Shown here: piece by piece, positions 24,223 to 30,744 of the stretch
Layout: each line of letters opens with the position of its first letter
How positions within the stretch are numbered: position 1 is the stretch's first letter
NCBI GenBank assembly: GCA_014802335.1
Contig: JAAVCL010000030.1
Span: 1-42,448 of the forward strand
Direction: 5' to 3'
Length of the DNA stretch: 42,448 bases
Origin: Bacteroides sp.
GTDB lineage: Bacteria > Bacteroidota > Bacteroidia > Bacteroidales > Muribaculaceae
The notes under the pieces: generated by a model
Seen by the model: the letters and a program-made list of their open reading frames with translations, nothing else
What the model was told of the DNA's origin: nothing
Database searches by the model: none
Position numbers and translations under genes: made by a program

Positions 24223-24254
24223 CAAATATATATATATTAATTTAAATTTACAAT
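24223..24254 (-). promoter_or_regulatory. Bacteroidetes-type promoter for the serpin gene
   Basis: On the minus strand ATTG (24254-24251), 20 bases, then TATATTTG (24230-24223), about 65 bases before the serpin ATG. Confidence 0.6.
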
Positions 24255-24441
24255 TTTTCTACAAAATAAATACTACAATAATAATTTTTTGATTAATTTT
24301 CAATTAAAATGGACAGATTTATAATAACTGATTCAACAATCCAACATAAATGATAATCTCAAAACTTAAAATGATTATAAAAAAAAGACATACTTGAAAT
24401 ATTTTACTATTTTAAGGAATTATAAACTTCCATTAATCGAG

Positions 24442-24474
24442 TTTATAAAGTTTACTACATTATATATATATTTG
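24442..24474 (+). promoter_or_regulatory. Promoter upstream of recO, separated from it by a repeat element
   Basis: TTTA (24442-24445), 21 bases, then TATATTTG (24467-24474). If used for recO, the transcript would contain the whole repeat element at 24491-24684. The AT-rich stretch 24255-24440 shows nothing else. Confidence 0.45.
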
Positions 24475-24490
24475 TGGTGTAGTTTCAAAT

Positions 24491-24684
24491 GAGGTTGTCT
24501 AAACTAATTTTTATGGTAAGATTTATTAATATTTTGGAGCAGATTGACTCGGTCTAAGAGGCAGCGACCTTTCGGTCGGTGGCTGATTAGAGCGGTACAA
24601 GATGCCCAAAAGATTAATAAAGATTGCCACAAAGTTTACACTTTTTATGAAGTAAATAATACGCAAATTAGTTTAGACAACTTC
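24491..24684. repeat. Structured repeat element with terminal inverted repeats (copy 2)
   Basis: GTTGTCTAAACTAATTT (24494-24510) is repeated exactly in inverse at 24665-24681, and three further flanking bases pair on each side (one G-T). The centre holds CGACC-TTTC-GGTCG (24565-24578) with an outer TCTAA/TTAGA stem (24553-24557, 24587-24591). The loop between the stems reads GAGGCAG on one side and GTGGCTGA on the other, similar to the other copies. Confidence 0.75.
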
Positions 24685-24759
24685 AGTATCTTATTAAAGT
24701 ACTGACTTCAATATAGTTGTCAATAATAAAACATAAATAATAAAACATCCATCAGATTC

Positions 24760-25488
24760 ATGGCTATTGAGAAGATAACGGGAATAGTGACAGATATTAC
24801 CAAATATTCGGATAAACATAATGTGATAACCCTTTTCACCCGTGAGCGGGGAAGGGTGGCATTATTGTCTTCGACTGGCAAAGGGAAGACCGCGCGGGTT
24901 CGTAACGCTTCGCTGTTGCCGCTTTCGGTTATCACAGCGGATATTAATTTCAGTGCAACGCGCGAACTTCAGTTTTTGGGAAATTTTACACGTGCAACTC
25001 TTTGGAAAGATATTTATTTCAATCCGGTGAAGAGTGCCATCAGTCTTTTCTTAGCTGAGTTTATCAACACTTATTTCCGTCAGTCTCCTCCCGAACCCGT
25101 GATATGGGACTACATTCATTATGCCATAGGCAGACTCGACAGTGCCGAGAAAGGTCTTGCAAATTTTCATCTGGCTTTTCTTATCGAATTTCTAAGTTTC
25201 GCCGGCATTAGACCCGATTTATCAGACTGGCGTGAAGATGCCTGGTTTGATATGCAGGGGGGCTGTATGACCATTTTCCCTCCGTCTCACCGTAATTATC
25301 TTCCTCCGACCGATGTCTGGGTGCTTCCCATGCTCGCTCGAATCAATCTGCGCACCGCTCCGTTGTTCAGTTTCAATGCCGAACAACGCCGGCAATTACT
25401 CCACGGATTGCTAAATTATTACTCATTGCACTTCCCCGGAATGGCAAATTTGAAATCTCCTGCCGTTCTAAGTGAAGTTTTCTCTTAA
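24760..25488 (+). CDS. recO: DNA repair protein RecO
   Basis: This 242-residue RecO loads RecA with RecR in gap repair. The N-terminal OB fold opens with MAIEKITGIVTDITKYSDKHNVITLFTRERGRVALL, trimmed here only by description (residues 1-36), and LQFLGNFTRATLW follows. The C-terminal helical domain includes FHLAFLIEFLSFAGIRPDL. The zinc-binding cysteine cluster of classical RecO is absent, as in other Bacteroidetes RecO proteins known to me. It is monocistronic, lying behind repeat copy 2, and no terminator is evident after it. Confidence 0.85.
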   Translation: MAIEKITGIVTDITKYSDKHNVITLFTRERGRVALLSSTGKGKTARVRNASLLPLSVITADINFSATRELQFLGNFTRATLWKDIYFNPVKSAISLFLAEFINTYFRQSPPEPVIWDYIHYAIGRLDSAEKGLANFHLAFLIEFLSFAGIRPDLSDWREDAWFDMQGGCMTIFPPSHRNYLPPTDVWVLPMLARINLRTAPLFSFNAEQRRQLLHGLLNYYSLHFPGMANLKSPAVLSEVFS

Positions 25489-25754
25489 AGAGACGAAAAG
25501 TTTTAAATTATTAATAAACAAAAGTTCAATTTCAAGAAAATTGTAATTTAAAGAGAGATAACAGAAATTTGTTACCTCTGATATTTCGACACTCCTCTAA
25601 CAAATGGCTATGTATAGAAATTTGCTACCTAAACAATACTTTTTGAATATAAAAAAGTGTAAATAGAAGGTTGAAGCAAACTAATTATTCGTTAATTAAT
25701 CATAATGCCATGAAAATAATTTAAAAAATATTTTTTTGTTACAAAGAAAATGTT

Positions 25755-25831
25755 TAACTTTGCAACGTGTTTTTCATGGTATTAGATTTAAGGTTAGAGG
25801 ATTAGTTGTCGTGAGACAATTAATCTTTTTT
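25755..25831 (+). ncRNA. Short leader-like RNA with promoter and GTGA-capped terminator (copy B)
   Basis: A -7 box TAACTTTG (25755-25762) is followed by GTGTTTTTCATGGTATTAGA, AAGGTTA, then an 11-bp hairpin (25800-25810 with 25815-25825) capped by GTGA and followed by TTTTTT. The 5' sequence is nearly the same as in copy A at 21920-22002 while the hairpin stem sequence is different yet still paired, which supports a real structured RNA. The next gene is 850 bp away, so it is unlikely to be a simple leader of that gene. Confidence 0.6.
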
Positions 25832-26022
25832 ATTTATAGCTGATTTCCAACAACTTAAGCGTATTTATCTTTCAACTTCTTGCTATTTTCAATATTCTCG
25901 CTAAGGAATTCCTGAAAATTTTATAATACTGAAACAGGATAGCAAAAGATTAAGGCCCCCATCTTATTAAAATTGGCCTTTCGACTTCTTACAAAAACTA
26001 TTGTAATGAATAGCGGTATAAC

Positions 26023-26191
26023 TATAAGTAAGTTTCGATAATTAGTTTATACTAAGATTCGAGATTGATTTTAGAAAATTTTGACTTACGAAGATGGAAT
26101 TATGGGGTTCCAGAATGACTGATGAGTAAGTCAAAAGGTTGCAAAAGCAAACCGAAGATTAATATAAACTAATTGTTGAGACTTACTTATA
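26023..26191. repeat. Structured repeat element with ~33-bp terminal inverted repeats (copy 3)
   Basis: The ends 26023-26055 and 26159-26191 are inverted copies with about 29 of 33 positions alike; both start TATAAGTAAGT. The centre is an 11-bp perfect stem (TTTTGACTTAC, 26079-26089, with 26126-26136). Next comes a symmetric internal loop GAAGATGGA / GACTGATGA (26090-26098, 26117-26125), and then a 7-bp inner stem (26099-26105 with 26110-26116, one mismatch). Confidence 0.8.
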
Positions 26192-26339
26192 ATGCATATA
26201 TGCAACTTATCTTCCTCCCGATCTCCAATATCCATAATATAAACAAGAATCATCTATCTTGCATATTTTCTAAAAATTCCAATTAAAAGCAACCATTCAA
26301 CAGATATATTAAAAAATATTATCAAATTTTTAGAAAAAA

Positions 26340-26371
26340 TTTGTTTTTTAAAACAAATATATATATCTTTG
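26340..26371 (+). promoter_or_regulatory. Bacteroidetes-type promoter of the peptide cluster
   Basis: TTTG (26340-26343), exactly 20 bases, then TATCTTTG (26364-26371): the best consensus match in the window. Transcription would begin near 26378 and leave about 305 bases of leader before the precursor gene, containing a hairpin TTAATCTT-CAAAG-AAGATTAA near 26598-26618. Confidence 0.7.
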
Positions 26372-26433
26372 CTCACAGAATACAAGGATTTGATTTTCGT
26401 GTATTGATTTACATCATTAAAATATAAATACTT

Positions 26434-26481
26434 ATGAAGGAATCTTTACTACGGATTGTAAATTTCACGGCAACTATATAA
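26434..26481 (+). CDS. Possible 15-residue leader peptide in the precursor gene's 5' region
   Basis: ATG at 26434, in an AT-rich start context like those of nearby genes, opens a 15-codon frame (MKESLLRIVNFTATI) ending in TAA at 26479-26481. It lies inside the long predicted leader of the peptide cluster. It may be a regulatory leader peptide or chance. Confidence 0.2.
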   Translation: MKESLLRIVNFTATI

Positions 26482-26683
26482 GGGATTTACTTATCATACG
26501 TCACTGTTTAGTATAAGTTGTTGAAAAATATCAGCAATATAAAACAGGTGCTAATGAGATGTAACCGGACTATGCGGAATCCTGCCTTTGTATTTTTTAA
26601 TCTTCAAAGAAGATTAAGGATTGATTTTGTGAGTTTGCTTGCAAAGGCTCTCATTATAACATAATTATCTAAATTCATTTTTT

Positions 26684-26980
26684 ATGAAAGAAAAGAAAAG
26701 AATTGCTGATTTCATAGAATCAGTAAAAGAGGGTGACATATCATCCTCCACCATTCTCTTAGGCGGAGCAATGAAGGATCCAGACGAATTACTAAGCTCC
26801 TCCAACGGAGGGGATTGCTCTAATGCCTCTTTTGACAGTTGTAATAAGTCCACAAACAGAGGAGGTTGCAAGAATGTAGTAGGTATGTGCAATAATTCTA
26901 AAAATGGAGGTGCTTGCAATAATGCAGTAGAAGCTCCAAAACCAACCAACACTTCTTGCTCAACTTCAGGTACGGTATAA
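26684..26980 (+). CDS. Putative RiPP precursor peptide, Cys/Asn/Gly-rich
   Basis: This 98-residue product has a charged leader-like N-terminus (residues 1-40, KRIADFIESVKEGDISS) and a core made of repeated units. Six cysteines stand at 45, 53, 62, 69, 78 and 92. Three units share an (N)GGxC or RGGC start followed by Asn: NGGDCSNASFDSCNKS, NRGGCKNVVGMCNNS and KNGGACNNAVEAP. A Gly-Gly at 27-28 (STILLGGAMK) fits a C39-peptidase cleavage site; a second Gly-Gly at 42-43 belongs to the repeat. The radical SAM gene follows 74 bp downstream, and a C39-type exporter is in the same cluster. Those neighbours are the main reason to call it a precursor; no known precursor family is recognised. Confidence 0.72.
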   Translation: MKEKKRIADFIESVKEGDISSSTILLGGAMKDPDELLSSSNGGDCSNASFDSCNKSTNRGGCKNVVGMCNNSKNGGACNNAVEAPKPTNTSCSTSGTV

Positions 26981-26989
26981 CAATTTTTG

Positions 26990-27024
26990 AATCACCGGCT
27001 TTTCACAAAAGAACGTCGGTGGTT
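26990..27024 (+). promoter_or_regulatory. Hairpin between precursor and maturase genes
   Basis: AATCACCG (26990-26997) pairs with CGGTGGTT (27017-27024), with a nested CTTTT/AAAAG stem. No U tract follows. Such a hairpin may pause polymerase or protect the 3' end of the precursor message, allowing more peptide than enzyme. Confidence 0.45.
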
Positions 27025-27054
27025 CAACTCCAACACTCGGTAAGATAATTATTT

Positions 27055-28365
27055 ATGGAATATAAATTAAGCAGATGGAATTCATACATTGATTTGGGGG
27101 AAAGGAGAGGGTTGATTTATAATGCTTTCACTGATAGCTTCATCGCAGTAAAAAACGCATCAAATGATTATCTAAATGTCAAGGAAAACAAACTTGAAGA
27201 CTTCACACCGACATTCAAAGCTCAAATGATAGAAGGGGGCGCCTTGGTACAGGCACACATGGATGAAGTCAAGGAATTAAAAGATTTAATTAACCATGTA
27301 GATGATGATGACTCTATCTTCCACCTTATAGTCAATCCAACCTTAGACTGCAATTTTCATTGCTGGTATTGTTATGAAAACCATATCAAGGACTCTGTCA
27401 TGAGCCAACAACTGGTGAATGGGATAGAGAAGGCCATGCGAAGTCAGATTATACGTCAGAAGAATATGAAATATTTTCAACTCTCGTTTTTCGGAGGTGA
27501 GCCACTGCTTAAATTTAATGAAGTTATAGTCCCTTTGTCAGAAGCCTTGGAAAGACTATGTATCTCTAACGGGATAACAATGAGTATCCATTTCACTACC
27601 AATGCTTTTCTTTTAGACCAAAAGATAATAGAGGGATTAAGAAAATACAAAGTATCTTTCCAAATTACTCTTGACGGAGGAAGAGAGCACCATAACAATA
27701 CAAGATTCGGGATCGGAAAACTTCCGTCATTTGATGTTATTTTAGATAATGTTCGCAAGCTTTCGGAATCAGGAATGTCAATTACTTTGAGAATCAACTA
27801 TACGAAAAATAATCTGGAAAGCACTCGAGAGATAATCGATATCCTGAACTCCTTTCCACAAAGCTGCAGAAAGAATATTATAGTTGATTTCCAGAGAGTC
27901 TGGCAGGATGCTTCTAAAGAAGATGCAGACAACATCAACAGCATAGTCCGTAGGTTCAGAAAAGAACTTGCCGGCAATGGCTTCCGATGCTCGAACAACA
28001 GACTCATGAATGCGGTGCGGGATTCATGCTATGGTGACAAGACCAACGAAATGCTTGTTAACTTCAACGGGGATGTTTTTGCATGCACAGCCCGCGACTT
28101 CAAGACCTCCAGCAGGTTAGGCCATTTGCTGCCTAACGGCACTATTGAATGGAATGAAGATGCAGTCAACCGGCGCCGCGAAAGCAAATTCAGTAAGAAA
28201 GTGTGCCACAAGTGTCGCATCGCCCCTCTGTGCGCTGGTGGATGCAGAACAAAATGCGTGGAACACACAGGACACGATGGATGCAGTTTTGGATATAGTA
28301 AAGAGGATATAGATGATTTGATTTTAGAACGGTTTGAGGAATATTTTCTTAAAGAAACGTTTTAA
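27055..28365 (+). CDS. Radical SAM/SPASM peptide maturase
   Basis: This 436-residue enzyme has a radical SAM core with the 4Fe-4S motif CNFHCWYC (Cys99, Cys103, Cys106) and the GGEP-type SFFGGEPLLKF. A SPASM auxiliary-cluster domain closes the protein, with cysteines at about 384, 387, 393, 397, 401 and 410 (VCHKCRIAPLCAGGCRTKC) plus two earlier ones around CYGDKTNEML and DVFACTARDF. The first ~85 residues (SRWNSYIDLGERRGLIYN) look like a leader-recognition (RRE/PqqD-like) part. SPASM maturases make thioether or C-C crosslinks on peptide substrates. It stands directly behind the Cys-rich peptide, which is the probable substrate; the CxN spacing suggests Cys-to-Asn thioethers, as inference only. 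Confidence 0.9.
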   Translation: MEYKLSRWNSYIDLGERRGLIYNAFTDSFIAVKNASNDYLNVKENKLEDFTPTFKAQMIEGGALVQAHMDEVKELKDLINHVDDDDSIFHLIVNPTLDCNFHCWYCYENHIKDSVMSQQLVNGIEKAMRSQIIRQKNMKYFQLSFFGGEPLLKFNEVIVPLSEALERLCISNGITMSIHFTTNAFLLDQKIIEGLRKYKVSFQITLDGGREHHNNTRFGIGKLPSFDVILDNVRKLSESGMSITLRINYTKNNLESTREIIDILNSFPQSCRKNIIVDFQRVWQDASKEDADNINSIVRRFRKELAGNGFRCSNNRLMNAVRDSCYGDKTNEMLVNFNGDVFACTARDFKTSSRLGHLLPNGTIEWNEDAVNRRRESKFSKKVCHKCRIAPLCAGGCRTKCVEHTGHDGCSFGYSKEDIDDLILERFEEYFLKETF

Positions 28366-28569
28366 ACTGACTTTTTTGTAAAATTTATTATTCTATTGAA
28401 GTGAATTTGGTTTTCAAAAAGATTGCAACCTCTCCCATGGTTCCAATGGATGCTCAGATAGATTAGTAATTGTTATCATTAAGTTTTAACTTTTTCAGAT
28501 CATTTATGATAAATAAATCAGTAAAAAAGTTCCATTAATTATTTTTTCAATCTCTATATTGATATAGAA

Positions 28570-28591
28570 TAATTATCGAAACTTACTTATA
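28570..28591 (-). repeat. Solitary copy of the end repeat of element copy 3
   Basis: These 22 bases are the exact reverse complement of 26023-26044. No partner end or central hairpin is found nearby. Together with 26023 it brackets the peptide and maturase genes in inverted orientation. The rest of the 256-bp gap 28366-28621 shows nothing further. Confidence 0.7.
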
Positions 28592-28621
28592 CCCAACAAT
28601 AATGATAATTTTTTATAAAAA

Positions 28622-30733
28622 ATGAAGAGATATTCAACGTTTGCGATAACGATGCTATACGCCCTGTGTTCTTATGCTCAGAGTGAATCTGAGGAACAGA
28701 GACAAGAGGAAACAACAAATTCTACCGAACTACAGGAAATTATTGTAAAGGGTAAGAATGCCTGGTATGAAGACGGAAAGGCTGTATTCATACCTCAACG
28801 TCAGGCAAAAAATCTGTCGCGAAATATGCAGGACCTTATCGAGAGAATGAATACAGGAATACTTACTGTTGAAAATGGACAGATACAGACACAAAACGGA
28901 CAGCCTGTATCTATTTACATAAACGGCTTGCCTGCCGACAATCTCGATGCCTCGACATTCTGGCCGAAAAATGCCTTACGCGTCGAATATATGGAATCTT
29001 CCGATGACCCTAATTATCAGGGAAAGTCAAATATTCTCAATTTCGTGATGAAAGATTATGTGGCGGGCGGCCTAACCAAAATCGCTGTAGACCAGAAATT
29101 TCCCAATACCGGCGATTATCAGGCATCCTCAAAATTAGTATGGGGGAGAATGACTTATCAGGCTCTTTTCCGTGGGGGTTATTCACGAGACCACCGCACG
29201 GGCACCGAGCAAACTGAGAATTTCGAGAATGTGTGGTATGACGGAATACAATATAACAATATAAATAGATACGAGAATGTGGACAGCTACTCACGGAGTA
29301 ATGAACTCTATGGCAGTTTCACGGCACGATACAGAAAAAATAACTTTGTCGCACTACATGGCGTGGCTTTGCAGTGGAACCAAAACCCGGGGAGTGGCAT
29401 GCATGGCCAATCTATATACACCCCTCGTATTATAGAGGGTGACATGATGCAATCAGGCAATGACGGTCATAGTCTTTCTCCCAAGGTGTGGGGAAACTAC
29501 TTATTGATGAACCTCAAGAAAGGTTCCTTTGCTGCCAGTTGGTCGTTCAATCACTCGCACAACAGAGGATATTCCGTGTATGAGGATGGAAACGCCCCCA
29601 AAATTCTAACTGCAACTTCGGAAAATTCATATAAATATAATGCAAATGTAGCTGGTTCTTATGCTGTGCGTGATAATTTTTATCTGGTTCCGGATTTCAC
29701 AGAAACTCTTGAAGTCTACAATACCGCTTATTCAGGTTCAACTTTATCACATCAGAATCAGATAAACTCAAATTCCTTGTTTAAACTTCAATTCTGGTAT
29801 AAACCAATAAGCAAACTAACGCTGTCTATAACTCCTCAATATACTTTGGCATATAGAGATGTGAACCATCTTTATAAAATAACGGAGCATAATCCCGGAC
29901 TGAATGCAAATATCTACTATGCTATCAACAATATCAGCTATCTCTCTCTGTCATCCTGGTATGCAGAGATAACATCCCCCATTTCAGAAAGGAATGATCT
30001 TATACTCCGACAGACAGAATTGAAATGGACTGAAGGCAACCCTGAAGGGAAAACTGCAAACTTTTATGACTTGAGCCTAAATTATAATATCATGCCTTTA
30101 TCCTGGATCAGTACGTCTCTTGGGCTGACTTACAAAACTAATGATAATGAATCCATCATCCTTTACAGGAGTGGCGGCCCGGAATACGATGGAGTGATCG
30201 GTAAATACGGCAATGCCAACAATATCAATACATATATAGCTTTATGGGATTTTTCTTTCAACCTTTTTGACGGACACCTCAGATTGTATAATCAACTCCA
30301 ATATAGTTATAAGCAAGTAAAAGGAGATTTCAATAGCAAAGTTATTTATTGGAGATGTAGACCCTCCATTTCATGTGACTTCGGGAATTGTTCTCTATAC
30401 GCAAATTACAGTTCTCCCGAACAATATTTTATCGATGGTGGAACGAGAAGAACTAAGACATATCACCAATATGAACTCTGTTTTACATACGGGAACGGGA
30501 ACTTTATATTTGATCTGACCCTCGAGAATATTTTCACAAAACGTCTTTACTCCAAGGAATGGCTTACAAACGGCCCATACAGCTACACCGGAAGAAACTG
30601 GATTGGCGGCAAGAGCATAGGCGTGTCGATGACCTACACATTTGACTACGGGAAGAAAGTGGATCCGAGAATAGACATCTCGGTTCAAGATCTACACTCC
30701 ACTTCCGTGCTTGGCTCGGAAGCAAGTAAATAA
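28622..30733 (+). CDS. TonB-receptor-like outer-membrane beta-barrel protein
   Basis: This 703-residue protein has a signal peptide (cleavage near CSYAQS, residue 20). A plug-like region follows (about 35-160) with TELQEIIVKGKNAWYEDGKA, VSIYINGLPADNLDA and RVEYMESSDDPNYQGKSNIL. A long aromatic-rich barrel then alternates strands up to VSMTYTFDYGKKV. This is the layout of the Bacteroidetes OMP_b-brl_3 (PF14905) TonB-dependent-receptor-like family, without the usual carboxypeptidase-like N-terminal domain and shorter than nutrient receptors. The exporter ATG follows 11 bp after its stop. In this context it probably lets the modified peptide cross the outer membrane or binds it there, which is inference. 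Confidence 0.82.
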   Translation: MKRYSTFAITMLYALCSYAQSESEEQRQEETTNSTELQEIIVKGKNAWYEDGKAVFIPQRQAKNLSRNMQDLIERMNTGILTVENGQIQTQNGQPVSIYINGLPADNLDASTFWPKNALRVEYMESSDDPNYQGKSNILNFVMKDYVAGGLTKIAVDQKFPNTGDYQASSKLVWGRMTYQALFRGGYSRDHRTGTEQTENFENVWYDGIQYNNINRYENVDSYSRSNELYGSFTARYRKNNFVALHGVALQWNQNPGSGMHGQSIYTPRIIEGDMMQSGNDGHSLSPKVWGNYLLMNLKKGSFAASWSFNHSHNRGYSVYEDGNAPKILTATSENSYKYNANVAGSYAVRDNFYLVPDFTETLEVYNTAYSGSTLSHQNQINSNSLFKLQFWYKPISKLTLSITPQYTLAYRDVNHLYKITEHNPGLNANIYYAINNISYLSLSSWYAEITSPISERNDLILRQTELKWTEGNPEGKTANFYDLSLNYNIMPLSWISTSLGLTYKTNDNESIILYRSGGPEYDGVIGKYGNANNINTYIALWDFSFNLFDGHLRLYNQLQYSYKQVKGDFNSKVIYWRCRPSISCDFGNCSLYANYSSPEQYFIDGGTRRTKTYHQYELCFTYGNGNFIFDLTLENIFTKRLYSKEWLTNGPYSYTGRNWIGGKSIGVSMTYTFDYGKKVDPRIDISVQDLHSTSVLGSEASK

Positions 30734-30744
30734 AGATTATTCTC

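Larger units (their letters stand above)
25489..26339 (+). other. Gene-free region upstream of the peptide cluster
   Basis: No credible gene is visible in these 850 AT-rich bases. They contain a small repeat (AGAAATTTG-T/C-TACCT near 25563 and 25617), the leader-like RNA copy B (25755-25831) and structured repeat copy 3 (26023-26191). The stretch 26192-26339 shows nothing recognisable. Confidence 0.7.

Noticed and set aside
26684..26980. Assignment of the peptide as a SCIFF/ranthipeptide member
   Set aside because: Six Cys over 48 residues fits, but the surrounding residues and leader do not match the Clostridial family; only the general layout is alike.
27013..27045. tRNA T-arm-like GGTTCAACTCC after the precursor gene
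   Set aside because: No acceptor, D or anticodon arm can be folded around it; the bases are better explained by the local hairpin.
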